A stretch of 64,000 nucleotides of DNA from Devosia sp. Root413D1 (GTDB lineage: Bacteria > Pseudomonadota > Alphaproteobacteria > Rhizobiales > Devosiaceae), in NCBI RefSeq assembly GCF_001425235.1, contig NZ_LMEA01000011.1, forward strand, positions 620,001 to 684,000, in the 5' to 3' direction. Shown piece by piece: positions 8,402-18,445 of the stretch (its first letter is position 1; each line of letters starts with the position of its first letter). Under the pieces are notes generated by a model. That model was not told the origin of the DNA. It saw only the letters and a list, made by a program, of their open reading frames with translations, and did no database searches. Position numbers and translations under genes: made by a program.

Positions 8402-8517
8402 TGGCACCCCTCACCCCAGCCCTCTCCCCAGAGGGGCGAGGGGGCGTTGTGGCACAGCCGGTGCAAAATGCGTCCCCTCTCCCCTCTGGGGAGAGGGTCA
8501 GGGTGAGGGGCGCCAAG
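8402..8517. repeat. Dispersed palindromic repeat, family C
   Basis: A long inverted repeat of the CCCTCACCC..CTCTCCCCAGAGGGG type with its reverse complement about 60 bases on. Related copies occur at 16296, 25436 and 61558. It lies between convergent genes and probably ends both transcripts. Confidence 0.88.
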
Positions 8518-8531
8518 CACACCGGCTCCCC

Positions 8532-9533
8532 TCAAGTCGGCGGGTCCCGCGGGTTCACCACCACGCGCCCGGCAATCTTCCCCTCGAGCATCTCAGCCGC
8601 CAGCCCCGGCAGATCCTCGAGCCGTGCTTCGGTCAGCATCGGCTCGAACGCTGCCGGCACGAACAGCGTGGTCAGCCGGTCCCAGGCCGAGCGGCGCGCT
8701 TCCAAGGGCTGCATCACGGTGTCGATGCCGCAGAGCGAAATGTTGCGCAGGATGAACGGGATGACGCTGGCGTCCCAACCGCGGCCGCCGGCATTACCGA
8801 TCGCCGCCACCGCCCCGCCATAGCGGATCTTCTTCAGCACTTCGCCGAGCAGCGGGCCGCCGACCGAGTCGATGGCGCCCGACCATTGTTCCTTGTCGAG
8901 CACCTTGCCGGTCGGCTTCAGCACCTCGTCGCGCGAGACGATGCGGCTGGCGCCCAGCTTGGTCAGGCGTTCGGCGAGCTCGGCTCGCCCGGTCACCGCG
9001 GCAACGTCGTAACCGAGCCGGCTCAGCAGCAGCACGGCGATGCTGCCGACCCCGCCGCCGGCGCCGGTGACCAGCACCTCGCCCTCGCCGGCCCGGATTC
9101 CCTCGGCCTGCAGCCGGTTGACCGCCAGCATGGCCGCGAGCCCGGCCGTCCCGATCATCATGGCAGTGCGGGTCGAAAACCGCTTGGGCAGCGGCACCAG
9201 CCAATCAGCTTTCACCCGCGCCCGCTGCGCATAGCCACCCCAATGGAGCTCTCCCACCCGCCAACCGGTGAGGATCACCGCCTGGCCGGGGTGGTAGCGG
9301 GCATCGCTGCTCTCCACCACGCGCCCGGCAAAATCGATGCCGGCGACATGAGGATAGGTTCTGACTAGCCCGCCCTGCCCGGTGAGGCACAGCGCATCCT
9401 TGTAGTTCAGCCCGGCCCACTCGATCGCCACCAGCACCTCTCCGGCCGGCAGCTGCTGATCGGTGATCTCCTTGAGACTGCTGCGCAATTCACCGTCAGC
9501 CAGCCGCTCGGTGACCAGGGCGCGAAAAGACAT
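8532..9533 (-). CDS. acuI: Acrylyl-CoA reductase/YhdH-type quinone oxidoreductase
   Basis: A 333-residue medium-chain dehydrogenase/reductase without the zinc ligands of alcohol dehydrogenases. It carries 'NYKDALCLTGQGG', the NADPH-binding Rossmann motif 'VTGAGGGVGSIAV', and 'DFAGRVVESSD', which is the pattern of the AcuI/YhdH group. Characterised members reduce acryloyl-CoA to propionyl-CoA with NADPH, detoxifying acrylate. Whether that is the physiological substrate here is not shown. It lies downstream of the TPR membrane protein on the same strand, with a 33-base gap. Confidence 0.82.
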   Translation of the reverse strand: MSFRALVTERLADGELRSSLKEITDQQLPAGEVLVAIEWAGLNYKDALCLTGQGGLVRTYPHVAGIDFAGRVVESSDARYHPGQAVILTGWRVGELHWGGYAQRARVKADWLVPLPKRFSTRTAMMIGTAGLAAMLAVNRLQAEGIRAGEGEVLVTGAGGGVGSIAVLLLSRLGYDVAAVTGRAELAERLTKLGASRIVSRDEVLKPTGKVLDKEQWSGAIDSVGGPLLGEVLKKIRYGGAVAAIGNAGGRGWDASVIPFILRNISLCGIDTVMQPLEARRSAWDRLTTLFVPAAFEPMLTEARLEDLPGLAAEMLEGKIAGRVVVNPRDPPT

Positions 9534-9566
9534 GAAAACTCCAGAACCAACGGTCGAAAACGTCGA

Positions 9567-11312
9567 TCAGTACGGCCCGTTGAGAGCCGCCTGATCAATG
9601 CCTGCCGCGGCCAGTTCGTTGCCGATCTCGGCACGCAGTTCGGGATCGCCCAGCCGCTGGCGAAGCACCGGCAGAATACCGAAGCGACGGAAGCGCGTCA
9701 CCTCAAGCAACTGCGCAATCGACCGGTTGAGTGCATCTTCCGACTTCAGCCGGTATGCCGCCGTCACGGCGATGGCCGAAGCCAGCTCGGCATCGCCGAC
9801 CGCCAGCGCCTCTGCCTGCAGCAGCGCCTCGGCATTGTTCCCCTCGCGCAGCGCGTTCACCGCAGCGGCCTCGTGGTACCAGTAGGGTGGCGTTACGGCC
9901 CGGCGCAGTGCATCGGCGGCCATGGCCTTCCCCTTCTCGGATTTGCCGCGCAGCGACAGCAGCCGCGCGTAGCCTGCATAGGCGTCGAGGTTCGAGGGGT
10001 TGAGCTGCAGCGCCGAGGTGAACGCCGCCTCGGCCTCGCCGAACCGGCCGACGGATTCGAGGAAGAAGGCATATTCGCGCCAGATCGGGCTCGAGGTCGG
10101 CGCCAGCGCCAGCGCCTCGTCGATCTGTCGCTCCGCCTCGGCAATCGGCTCGGGGTCACGCGCTGATGGCGGCTGCATGCGCAGCGTGCGGTCGAGCAGC
10201 AGCGTGCCGCTCATGGCCAGGCCTACCGCCGAGCCTGGCTGGCTGCGCAGCAGGCCACTGACGCAGGCACGGGCTCGCTCGCCATCGTCCAGCCTGGCGC
10301 TGCCGCGATAGCGGGTGAACAGCAGGCCGCAGAGGTAGTCGGTCTCGTTGCCGGCAAGATCGGTATTGGTGGCCAGCCACTGCATCGCATCGGTGTGCAG
10401 CGGCCCGTCGACCGCGCCCAGCTGGTCAGCAAAGCCCTGCGACAGCCGATCGATCGAGGTGGGAAACTCGGCCGTCGCCACCTTCTCGGTCATGCTCCAT
10501 ACCGCCGCATCAGAGCCAACACGCTTGAGGCTGGCGGTGACCTGCATTTCGGTGCCCTCGGTACGCGCGATGCCCGACAACTCGAAAGTTGCTGCTGTCG
10601 CCTGCGGCGCCGCCGGCCCGGTGCGCTGCAGGTAGACGGCATCGATGAACGGGAACAGCCCGAGGTCAGTCACCAATTCGACCGCGAGGCCGGCGACGCT
10701 GGCAGCAGGCGCCTGGGCCGCCACCGAGGTGAACTCGGTGACCGAAACCACAGGCGGCTGCGGCACCGCGATCCGCACCTGGCGCGGCGCCAGCACCTGC
10801 GTCAGCACCAGGGCGATGCCAAGCGCGACGAACACCAGCACCACCAGCAGCACGATGTCGTCGAGCCGCGCCAGCCACGACCTCTCAGCAGCGACCTGAG
10901 CAATCGGCGGCGTGAAACCGGTTACAGGTGATTCAGCCGCCGCCGGGGCCGGTTCGCCCGATGGAGTGCGAAATTCCGGGATGTAACGTCCCACCGGCAG
11001 GTAAAATATGACGGGTTCGGAGGCCCCTTCGCCGGCATAGTATTCTTCGAGCACCGCCCGCAGCCGCCGGGCCTGCACGCGCACGATCGGATCGTTCTGC
11101 GGATCGAAGCTCTGCGGCCGCCCGAATACGTCCACGGCGATCGAATAGGCCTTGATGCCAGCCTCGTTTCCATCGAGCCGTGCGCCGACTATGTAGTTGA
11201 GAAACTTGGCAAGTTGTGGCGAACGCGCCAGCCCGGGCCACTCCTGGATCCGCGCCAGGGCAGCCTCGACCTCCGCTCGGGGCGGCATTGTCTGCGACAA
11301 CGGTTCGCCCAC
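9567..11312 (-). CDS. Membrane-spanning TPR protein with N-terminal winged-helix-like domain
   Basis: A 581-residue protein. The N-terminal domain (about 15-105) has the signature 'LAKFLNYIVGARLDGNEAGI..YSIAVDVFGR' and 'FDPQNDPIVRVQARRLR'. This domain is found at the start of many proteobacterial proteins annotated as adenylate-cyclase-like TPR regulators and looks DNA-binding. One transmembrane helix (about 150-175, 'IVLLVVLVFVALGIALVL') is followed by a periplasmic TPR-rich part. The layout suggests a CadC-like membrane-bound regulator. I prefer the GTG at 11312, preceded by GGGGGAGG at 7 bases, over ATG 11360 or 11288. Confidence 0.72.
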   Translation of the reverse strand: MGEPLSQTMPPRAEVEAALARIQEWPGLARSPQLAKFLNYIVGARLDGNEAGIKAYSIAVDVFGRPQSFDPQNDPIVRVQARRLRAVLEEYYAGEGASEPVIFYLPVGRYIPEFRTPSGEPAPAAAESPVTGFTPPIAQVAAERSWLARLDDIVLLVVLVFVALGIALVLTQVLAPRQVRIAVPQPPVVSVTEFTSVAAQAPAASVAGLAVELVTDLGLFPFIDAVYLQRTGPAAPQATAATFELSGIARTEGTEMQVTASLKRVGSDAAVWSMTEKVATAEFPTSIDRLSQGFADQLGAVDGPLHTDAMQWLATNTDLAGNETDYLCGLLFTRYRGSARLDDGERARACVSGLLRSQPGSAVGLAMSGTLLLDRTLRMQPPSARDPEPIAEAERQIDEALALAPTSSPIWREYAFFLESVGRFGEAEAAFTSALQLNPSNLDAYAGYARLLSLRGKSEKGKAMAADALRRAVTPPYWYHEAAAVNALREGNNAEALLQAEALAVGDAELASAIAVTAAYRLKSEDALNRSIAQLLEVTRFRRFGILPVLRQRLGDPELRAEIGNELAAAGIDQAALNGPY

Positions 11313-11579
11313 GCGAGTACCTCCCCCTGCGTATCTGGGCGATTTACATGTTAATCGCAAGCCTCGTTACGGCGTTGTTACATGCCTTTGCCTATGCGCA
11401 CGGTCATCAAACCATCATATCCCGGCCTGTCGCTGCATAACGCAGTCGCCGCGAGCATGTCTTGTGGCGGTAAGGGGACGCAACGAAGCTCCCCCGGCGC
11501 TCCGTCGCCACCGACGGGTTACCGACTACGTATAGAGTTTTCGGCCATTGCCGCGGCGACGCGGCAAGAAGGAACCATT

Positions 11580-12026
11580 ATGGACGCTATTGGTACCGGC
11601 CAGCCCTTTATGGCACTGGTCGACGACGACTCACATTCCGCCCGGCTGATGATCCGGATGCTGCTCGCCCATGGCGCGCCGTCCGTGAGCTGGCTCAACG
11701 GCGAAGCCTTGGCGACTGCCGAGATCCACCGGTTGCTCGAGGATGACCTCGCGACCATTCCGGGTCTGGTGATCGTCGATCTCAAAGCCTCGTCCAGTGC
11801 CACCCTGGACTTTATCGTGAAGCTCCGCGCCATGCGCGACGGCCATTCGCTGCTGATTGCCGCGATTGCCCCGACGCTCGACCGCGAGCCGCGAGAGGCC
11901 CTTATTTCCGCCGGCGCCGACGCGGTGTTCGAGCGGCACGCCGATATCAATTCCTACCGTCGCGAAGCGGCGGCCATCGTCAGTTTCTGGGTGCGCAATC
12001 AGCACCTCGATGCGGTTGGCACGTAA
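11580..12026 (+). CDS. Response-regulator receiver-like protein
   Basis: A 148-residue single-domain protein. The acidic pocket 'ALVDDDSHSARLM' near the N-terminus and the Asp in 'GLVIVDLKAS' at the expected phosphoacceptor position match a REC domain. The usual Lys at the end of beta-5 is not clear: 'LIAAIAPTLDRE' stands there, so phosphorylation chemistry may be altered. There is no output domain and no adjacent histidine kinase. ATG at 11580 follows AAGAAGGA. It diverges from the membrane TPR regulator across a 267-base gap in which I recognise nothing else. Confidence 0.65.
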   Translation: MDAIGTGQPFMALVDDDSHSARLMIRMLLAHGAPSVSWLNGEALATAEIHRLLEDDLATIPGLVIVDLKASSSATLDFIVKLRAMRDGHSLLIAAIAPTLDREPREALISAGADAVFERHADINSYRREAAAIVSFWVRNQHLDAVGT

Positions 12027-12130
12027 TCACTGCGTCCACAGGTTACGTGCCGGGCGGGGAGCGCGTTGCATTGAGGCAGGCCACTGCCGATTGCATTCCC
12101 AAATGCGCTCTCCGTCTCTTCTATCCCTCG

Positions 12131-12178
12131 GAGCGTTTTCAGGAAAAGTTGCAGACTTTTCCGGTTCGAAAGCGCGAC
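12131..12178. repeat. Rhizobial-type dispersed palindrome, family D
   Basis: GCGTTTTCAGGAAAAGTT, a short loop, then ACTTTTCC..GAAAGCGCGAC. A second copy lies at 57611-57657. The core AGGAAAAGT/ACTTTTCC is widespread in intergenic regions of Hyphomicrobiales. Confidence 0.85.
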
Positions 12179-12199
12179 AAAATCTAGATGAGGCCAGTT

Positions 12200-12660
12200 G
12201 GTTCTCATGACTGAGCTACCGCCCGACCGCCGATATCCCTGCGGCGATCCGGGCGGTCCTGGGCCGGAGACCCCAAGCTCCGACCCAAACCGGCGGTCCG
12301 TCGCGTTCCCTCACGCGGCGGCCGCCATACGACGACGGAAAGACGGGGCGCGACCTCCTGACGCTGCCCCGCCTTCCCGTTTCTCGGGTCTCGCGCACCG
12401 GTTTCCGGTGTGTTCGGACCGTTCGGTGTGTAACCCAGTTGCGGCGGGCCACTGGGGCCAGCAGGCGAAGGCGCGGTTGCGGATACTTCTCCCACCGCAA
12501 CCGCGCTTCCCCTGTACCTGGCGGTCTTCACCGCCCTCAGCCACCGACCGTCGGCCTTCCGAACCCGGTCGCGGTCTTGACCGTCTAGCCCGGATCACCG
12601 CACTCTCCGGCCTCCCCTCGGCGGTCTTGACCGCCTCGAACCACCGCGCTGTCGCGCGTG
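12200..12660. other. Gene-free structured GC-rich stretch with 50-bp periodic palindromes
   Basis: No convincing gene is seen between 12027 and 12679. The interval holds a perfect 10-bp inverted repeat, GCGCGGTTGC (12471-12480) with GCAACCGCGC (12497-12506). It also has three copies of the palindrome GCGGTCTTNACCGY starting at 12521, 12571 and 12621, exactly 50 bases apart. The spacer sequences are not alike. This could be a structured leader or ncRNA for the exported protein at 12680, or a degenerate repeat. No known RNA family was recognised. Confidence 0.55.
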
Positions 12661-12679
12661 CTCAACCGGAGGCCATCCC

Positions 12680-13180
12680 ATGCTCAGAATGTCGATGTTC
12701 GCGGCGGCCGTGCTGGGCCTTCTCGCCACCCCCGTGCTCGCTCAGGAAGCTGTCGATGGCGAGGAAGCAGTGGACAGCTTTGTGCTGCCGGCCTTCAACG
12801 GCATCGCAGTATCGCAGGCTCCGGAGGCCGGCCTCGGCGTCTGCTTCGGCCCGTTCGCGGCCGACGCCATGGATTGCGCCGTGGCCCAGTGCGTCCAGCA
12901 AAGCGGGCTCAGCCCCGAGGAGTGTTCACCCAACCTCTGGTGCTATCCGCACGGCTGGGTGGCCGATATCTTCATGCAGCACAACGAAGGCCCGCACTGG
13001 CACAAGTTCGTCTGCGACCAGCAGGATCAGGTGAGCCTCGAAGCCATCGTCAAGACCGAGTGCGCCAAGGATTTCCTCTTGAGCTGCGAGGTGGTCCGCA
13101 TCTGGGACAACGAAGGCCAGCAGGTCTTCGGCGAAGGCGCCGACCCGCAGCTACCGCCGCCGCCCACGGCGATCGAGTAA
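12680..13180 (+). CDS. Small exported cysteine-rich protein of unknown function
   Basis: A 166-residue protein with a clear signal peptide (about 1-22, cleavage after 'VLA') and at least eight cysteines in the mature part, for example 'GVCFGP', 'MDCAVAQCVQQ', 'EECSP' and 'NLWCYP'. Even numbers of Cys in an exported protein suggest disulfides in the periplasm. It ends in a Pro-rich tail. The 'CAVAQC' pattern loosely recalls DUF4189-type proteins, but I cannot assign a family. ATG at 12680 follows CGGAGG. Confidence 0.75.
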   Translation: MLRMSMFAAAVLGLLATPVLAQEAVDGEEAVDSFVLPAFNGIAVSQAPEAGLGVCFGPFAADAMDCAVAQCVQQSGLSPEECSPNLWCYPHGWVADIFMQHNEGPHWHKFVCDQQDQVSLEAIVKTECAKDFLLSCEVVRIWDNEGQQVFGEGADPQLPPPPTAIE

Positions 13181-13205
13181 CAGCGCGACAGCTTGGCCGG
13201 CGCAA

Positions 13206-13318
13206 GCCAACCCCCACCCTGTCTCCCCCTGAAGTAGGGGGAGGGAGACGCTCGCACCTGCATCAGTGTTTTGGTCTCCCTCCCCTTTCTTAGGGGGAGG
13301 GGACAGGGGTGGGGGTCA
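13206..13318. repeat. Dispersed palindromic repeat, family E
   Basis: Arms of the CCCCCACCCTGTC..CCCCCT type enclose a loop containing ATCAGTGTTTTGGTCTC. The element at 32820-32926 has the same arms and a matching loop in the opposite orientation, and 47313-47424 is a third relative. Loop conservation shows a common origin rather than chance GC palindromes. Confidence 0.85.
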
Positions 13319-13345
13319 GCCCGCACCGGCCTCTGTGCAAGCCCG

Positions 13346-13540
13346 CTAGTGCTTCGTCTTGCCCTTGTGCTCGGGCAAGCCCTTGCGCTTGGTCTCAGCG
13401 AACTCTTCGAGCTGGTTCTCGCTCATGGATTTGTACATCGACTTTGACGCGCCCTTCAGGTCTTTCACCTTGGTGTCGCCGCGCTTGGCGGAGAGCGCCG
13501 CGCCGGCGGCTTTCTGCTGGGCTTTCGAGGTTGCGGGCAT
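13346..13540 (-). CDS. DUF3008 family small basic protein
   Basis: A 64-residue Lys/Ala-rich protein starting MPATSKAQQKAAGAALSAKR and containing 'SMYKSMSENQLEEFAETKRK' followed by 'GLPEHK'. This is the full-length pattern of the DUF3008 family, common in alphaproteobacteria and without known function; a role in stress or nucleic-acid binding would be a guess from its charge. A GGAGGCTC segment precedes the ATG at 13540. Confidence 0.85.
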   Translation of the reverse strand: MPATSKAQQKAAGAALSAKRGDTKVKDLKGASKSMYKSMSENQLEEFAETKRKGLPEHKGKTKH

Positions 13541-13567
13541 AATGGAGCCTCCTTGCGTTGGGAAGAC

Positions 13568-14086
13568 TCAACGATCCTTTTGCGGCTCCGTTCCCTCGCC
13601 GATCTTGTCGTTCTCGGCACTGACCACCCGGTGCGAGAAGGCGCGCATCGCGGCGAGGACGATCACCGCGAACACCGCCACCACGGCCGCGATCACATAA
13701 TAGCCGAGCGCCGCGCAGACGCCGACCGCGCCCGCCAGCCACATCCCGGCGCCCGTGGTCAGCCCCTGCACGCTGCCGCGCTGCTGGAAGATCGCACCGG
13801 CGCCGAGAAAGGCGATGCCGGCGGTGACCGCTTCAATGGCGCGGATCGGGTCGGAATTGTTGCTGCCGCCCTCCACTGCCTCCTGGTAGATTTCGAACGC
13901 CAGCGTGGTGAACAACGCTGCGGCGAGCGCCACGAGGATATGGGTCCGCAACCCCGCCGTGCCGGCCTGCGAGCCGCGCTCCCAGCCAATCAATCCGCCC
14001 AGCACCGAGGCGATCAGCAGGCGGATGAGGATGATCTGGTGCGGGGTGTGAGTCGGCTCGTAGCCGAGGCTGGTGACGAGATCCAT
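13568..14086 (-). CDS. MgtC/SapB family membrane protein
   Basis: A 172-residue inner-membrane protein with about four helices. It shows the MgtC family blocks '[17 protein letters not shown]', '[17 protein letters not shown]' and '[20 protein letters not shown]'. MgtC proteins are linked to Mg2+ limitation, acid stress and F-ATPase inhibition in pathogens; the shorter environmental relatives like this one have no proven activity. ATG at 14086 ([11 protein letters not shown]) was preferred over an in-frame ATG at 14161 that would add a non-family N-terminus and overlap soxR. Confidence 0.88.
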   Translation of the reverse strand: MDLVTSLGYEPTHTPHQIILIRLLIASVLGGLIGWERGSQAGTAGLRTHILVALAAALFTTLAFEIYQEAVEGGSNNSDPIRAIEAVTAGIAFLGAGAIFQQRGSVQGLTTGAGMWLAGAVGVCAALGYYVIAAVVAVFAVIVLAAMRAFSHRVVSAENDKIGEGTEPQKDR

Positions 14087-14141
14087 GTGTGGGGTCCTGT
14101 TGACGCTTCCCCTCAACGGCCAGCCCCCTCCCCGGTTCCCG

Positions 14142-14600
14142 TCAGCTCCTGTAGCTCTCACCGCCCTCGCGCATCAGCCGGCGTGGCCCGCTGCCCTCCT
14201 CGGCCAGGTGATCGCCGGAGTTCATCAGCGGGCAGCTGCTGGTGGACAGGCACCCGCAGCCGATGCAGCCATTGAGCTCGTCACGCATGCGCGTCATCAG
14301 CACGATTCTCCTGTCGAGCTTTTCGTGCCAGAGCTCTGACATCAAACGCCAATCTGCCGCCGAAGGGGTGTGGCCCACCGGCACGTGCCCCAGGGCCTCG
14401 GCCACTTCGGCGAGCGGGATGCCCAGTTCCGTGCCCATCCGGACGATGGCCAGCCGACGCAGCACGTCGCGATCGTAGCGCCGCTGGTTGCCGGAAGTGC
14501 GGTGGCTGCGGATCAGCCCCTTCTTTTCGTAGAAATGCAGGGCCGACACGGCAAAACCGCTGCGCTCGGACACCTGCCCCACAGAAAGTTCGCGCGACAT
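14142..14600 (-). CDS. soxR: Redox-sensing MerR-family regulator SoxR
   Basis: A 152-residue MerR-type regulator. The winged-helix part starts '[20 protein letters not shown]' followed by 'EKKGLI', a coiled dimerisation helix follows, and the [2Fe-2S] ligand set is Cys112, 115, 117 and 123 in [12 protein letters not shown], the exact SoxR spacing. Oxidation of the cluster by redox-cycling compounds switches on the target promoter. A SoxR box lies 17 bases upstream of its ATG, in the divergent gap to the MFS exporter, which is the probable target. Start at 14600 is preceded by GAGGA. Confidence 0.96.
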   Translation of the reverse strand: MSRELSVGQVSERSGFAVSALHFYEKKGLIRSHRTSGNQRRYDRDVLRRLAIVRMGTELGIPLAEVAEALGHVPVGHTPSAADWRLMSELWHEKLDRRIVLMTRMRDELNGCIGCGCLSTSSCPLMNSGDHLAEEGSGPRRLMREGGESYRS

Positions 14601-14612
14601 CGCGATTTCCTC

Positions 14613-14643
14613 TTTACCTGAAGTTAGGTTGAGGTTGTAGCAG
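14613..14643 (+). promoter_or_regulatory. SoxR box within the MFS exporter promoter
   Basis: CCTGAAGTTAGGTTGAGG (14617-14634) matches the SoxR consensus CCTCAAGTTAACTTGAGG at 15 of 18 positions. It can be read as lying in an over-long 19-base spacer between TTTACC (14613-14618) and TAGCAG (14638-14643). Long spacers are the hallmark of MerR-activated promoters; the -10 call is weak. Confidence 0.75.
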
Positions 14644-14685
14644 TGACCTCCCGATGCGGCCAGAGGCTGCGCGACAGTTAAGGCA

Positions 14686-16128
14686 GTGGTGGACGAGATG
14701 GCGGCGACGAAGAACGGTTGGGGCGAGATATTCAGCGGCGGCAACGCCTTGCCCGTGGTGGTGTTTGCCGGCGGCGTCGGCATGAACGCCATCGAAGTCT
14801 ATATCGGCTCGACGCTGATGCCCTCAGTGGTGGCCGAAATCGGCGGGCTCGACCTGTTCGCCTGGGTGACGACGGTGTTCATCGTCGCCTCGATCGTCGC
14901 TTCGATCTTTGCGGCAGTGCGGCCGTTCGGGCTCGGCCCGCGGCAGAACTACCTGATCGCCGCCACCATGTTCGCGCTGGGCAGCCTGATCTGCGGGCTG
15001 GCGCCCTCGATGCCGATCCTGCTGCTCGGCCGCGCCCTGCAGGGCTTTGGCGGTGGTCTCCTCGCTGCGCTGACCTTCATGATGGTGCGGCTGGTGTTCC
15101 CCGAACACCTCTGGGCTCGCGCCTTTGCGCTCGCCTCGGGCATCTGGGGCATCGCCACATTGGTCGGTCCCTCGATCGGCGGCATCTTCGCCGAGCTCGG
15201 CATCTGGCGCTGGGCCTTCTTCATCCTCGTGCCGTTCGCGGCTCTGGTTGGCCTCCTCGCCGTCAAGGTGGTGCCGGCAAGGAGCAGCGAGGCCGGCATG
15301 ACCAGTCTGCCGATCCGCCAGATCGGCCTGATGATCGTCGCCGTCCTGGCGCTCTCCACCGCCGGCGCGCTGTCGCACGATATCGTCGTCGCCGGCGGCC
15401 TGACCGCGCTCGCCATCCTGGCGCTGGTGGTGTTCGGGCTGATCGAGCGCAACGCCAGCCAGAAGCTGTTCCCCACCGGCACCTTCCGCTTCGGCACGCT
15501 CCTCGCCTCGCTGTTCGGCACCATGGTGCTGCTGCAGATGGCGATCACCAGCGACATCTTCATCCCGCTGTTCATGCAGACCCTGCACGGCCTCGGCCCG
15601 CTCACCGCCGGCTACATGGTGGCTTTGGTCGCCGTCGGCTGGAGCTCGAGCTCGATGCTCACCGCCGGCTGGACCGACGGCCGCGCCCGCATGATCATCG
15701 CGTTCGGCCCGGTACTGGTGCTGGTCTCCGCTGTCGGTCTGGCGCTGTTCGTCGGCCACCAGAACCCGACTTCGAGCCTCGGCTTCATCATCCCGATCGG
15801 GCTGTCGCTGCTGATCATGGGCGTCGGCATCGGCACCGCGTGGACGCAGCTCACCCCACGGGTGATGCAGGCGGCGCCCGATGGCGAGCATGACGTGACT
15901 TCGGCGGCGCTGAGCACCATCCAGCTCTTCGCCTCGGGCCTGGGCGCGGCTTTGGGCGGGCTGATCGTCAACCTCGCCGGCCTCGCATCGGCGAACCCGA
16001 CCCCGATCGCCGCGGCCAACTGGCTCTATGGCCTCTTCATCATCGTCGCGATCCTGGTGGTGCCGATCGGCTTCAGCATCGCCCGGACCGAGGCCCGCCT
16101 CCCCGCAGCGGCACAGCCGGCGGAATAG
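14686..16128 (+). CDS. MFS multidrug exporter, probable SoxR target
   Basis: A 480-residue (476 from ATG 14698) MFS protein with about 14 predicted helices, the DHA2-like drug:proton antiporter pattern. Visible motifs are '[20 protein letters not shown]' near helices 4-5 and '[15 protein letters not shown]' (motif C-like) in helix 5. It likely exports redox-active or aromatic compounds across the inner membrane. The gene diverges from soxR with a SoxR box between them, which fits the role of SoxR in non-enteric bacteria as a regulator of transporters for redox-cycling molecules. The start is uncertain among GTG 14686, GTG 14689 and ATG 14698. Confidence 0.88.
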   Translation: MVDEMAATKNGWGEIFSGGNALPVVVFAGGVGMNAIEVYIGSTLMPSVVAEIGGLDLFAWVTTVFIVASIVASIFAAVRPFGLGPRQNYLIAATMFALGSLICGLAPSMPILLLGRALQGFGGGLLAALTFMMVRLVFPEHLWARAFALASGIWGIATLVGPSIGGIFAELGIWRWAFFILVPFAALVGLLAVKVVPARSSEAGMTSLPIRQIGLMIVAVLALSTAGALSHDIVVAGGLTALAILALVVFGLIERNASQKLFPTGTFRFGTLLASLFGTMVLLQMAITSDIFIPLFMQTLHGLGPLTAGYMVALVAVGWSSSSMLTAGWTDGRARMIIAFGPVLVLVSAVGLALFVGHQNPTSSLGFIIPIGLSLLIMGVGIGTAWTQLTPRVMQAAPDGEHDVTSAALSTIQLFASGLGAALGGLIVNLAGLASANPTPIAAANWLYGLFIIVAILVVPIGFSIARTEARLPAAAQPAE

Positions 16129-16295
16129 CGAACTTGCCGCCGGGCTCAGGCCCCGCGGCATCCCGACTGGCCGAGGGCGCGATGCTGCCTGCGCTCCCGG
16201 TCGGACTCGCGGTGTCGGCGATCATCGCGCTGGGCGTGATCGACCGACACCGCGAAAATTTTTGACGGGTCATGGCAAGTCGCAAACTGCCGCTC

Positions 16296-16396
16296 ACCCT
16301 GACCCTCCCCAGAGGGGAGAGGGGACGCATTTTGCGCTGCCGGTGCCTCATCGCCCCCTCTCCCCTCTGGGGAGAGGGTCGGGGTGAGGGGCAGCC
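16296..16396. repeat. Dispersed palindromic repeat, family C
   Basis: CACCCTGACCCTCCCCAGAG and its reverse complement form a long hairpin, like the element at 8402. The whole 16129-16423 gap between the convergent MFS and SDR genes otherwise shows nothing recognisable. Confidence 0.85.
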
Positions 16397-16423
16397 CCCC
16401 TTCCGTCGAGGCCTGAAGCCCCC

Positions 16424-17206
16424 CTAAACCGTCTTCAACCAGCCCCCATCGACGAAATACGTCGACCCCGTCGAGTAACTCGCCTTCTCCGAGCACAGGA
16501 ACACGAAGAAGTTCGCCATCTCCTCCGGGGTGGCGAAGCGCTTCATGCCGCCGGCTTCGTCGGCGACGCTTTGCAGGTGCGCTTCAAAGCCGTCCTCCCC
16601 GGCCAGTTGCTTGGCCGTCTTCACCCAGTCGGGCGTCCGCACCAGCCCCGGGTTCACCGTGTTGACGCGGATATTGTCGCCCACCACCTCGTTGGCGAGG
16701 GTCTTGGAAAACATCATCAGCGCTGCCTTGGTGGTGTTGTAGATCGGCTCGTACCACAAGGGCTGCACCGCACAGATCGAGGCATTGTGGAGGATGGCGC
16801 CACCGCCCCGTGCCTTCATCTGCGGCACCAGCCCGCGGCCCAGCCGCACCGCGGCCATCACATGCAGATCCCAGTAATATTGCCACTTGGCGTCGTCGGC
16901 CTCGGCAATGGTCTCGTTCGAGCCGGTGCCGGCATTGTTGACGAGGATATCGGCGCCGCCGAGCTGGGCTGCCGCCGTCACCACCTTGGCGCAGCCCTCG
17001 GCGGTGGCGACATCGGCCGCCACCCCATGCGCCTCGACATGGTACTTCGCCCCGATGCGCGACGCCTCGGCATGCAGCCGCTCCGAGCCGCGCGCCGTGA
17101 TCAGCACATTTGCGCCCTCAGCCGCAAAGCCCTCGGCCACCGCGAGGCCGATGCCGACACTGCCGCCGGTGATGACGGCGAGTTTGGATTTCAGACCGAG
17201 GTCCAT
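16424..17206 (-). CDS. SDR family oxidoreductase
   Basis: A 260-residue short-chain dehydrogenase with cofactor motif 'VITGGSVGIGLAV' (TGxxxGIG), 'LVNNAGTG', and the catalytic Tyr-x3-Lys in 'PIYNTTKAAL'. The family's Ser is in 'HNASIC'. The C-terminus 'STYFVDGGWL' is typical. It probably oxidises or reduces a sugar, polyol or sugar acid with NAD(P). It lies on the same strand downstream of the polyol dehydrogenase/FrcBCA operon but is separated by a 190-base repeat, so co-transcription is not certain. ATG 17206 follows GGGGGA. Confidence 0.9.
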   Translation of the reverse strand: MDLGLKSKLAVITGGSVGIGLAVAEGFAAEGANVLITARGSERLHAEASRIGAKYHVEAHGVAADVATAEGCAKVVTAAAQLGGADILVNNAGTGSNETIAEADDAKWQYYWDLHVMAAVRLGRGLVPQMKARGGGAILHNASICAVQPLWYEPIYNTTKAALMMFSKTLANEVVGDNIRVNTVNPGLVRTPDWVKTAKQLAGEDGFEAHLQSVADEAGGMKRFATPEEMANFFVFLCSEKASYSTGSTYFVDGGWLKTV

Positions 17207-17233
17207 GTGTTTCCCCCATTCAAGATAGAAAAG

Positions 17234-17394
17234 ACCCCTCACCCGCCGGTGCGCGGCGACCTCTCCCTCGGGGCGCTACCGCGTCCCCCAAGGGAGAGGT
17301 GAACGTGAGGCACCATCGTGCCGCAACCGCCACCTCTCCCTTTGGGGGAGAGGTCGGAGCGCATCAGTGCTCCGGCTGAGGGGGCCTTTCTCCG
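17234..17394. repeat. Intergenic inverted repeat
   Basis: CCCCTCACCCGCCGGTGCGC..CTCTCCCTC and a distal GGGGAGAGGT form a long imperfect hairpin of the same GC-rich class as the other dispersed repeats. It separates the SDR gene from the dehydrogenase gene. Confidence 0.7.
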
Positions 17395-17398
17395 AGCC

Positions 17399-18441
<1,043 letters not shown>

Positions 18442-18445
<4 letters not shown>

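Noticed and set aside
12196-12230. tRNA-like string GGTAGCTCAGT on the minus strand
   Set aside because: It resembles a tRNA D-arm start, but no matching anticodon stem, T-arm (GGTTCRANYCC) or acceptor pairing follows at the right distance. The nearby GGTTCGAA belongs to the family D repeat.
12521-12660. CRISPR-like array from the 50-base periodicity
   Set aside because: The repeated part is only about 14 bases with three units, the copies differ, and there are no cas genes anywhere in the window.
12198-13034. Rightward frame of 278 codons across the structured gap
   Set aside because: It reads through the palindromes with Pro/Arg/Ser-rich low-complexity sequence and overlaps, out of frame, the real exported protein at 12680.
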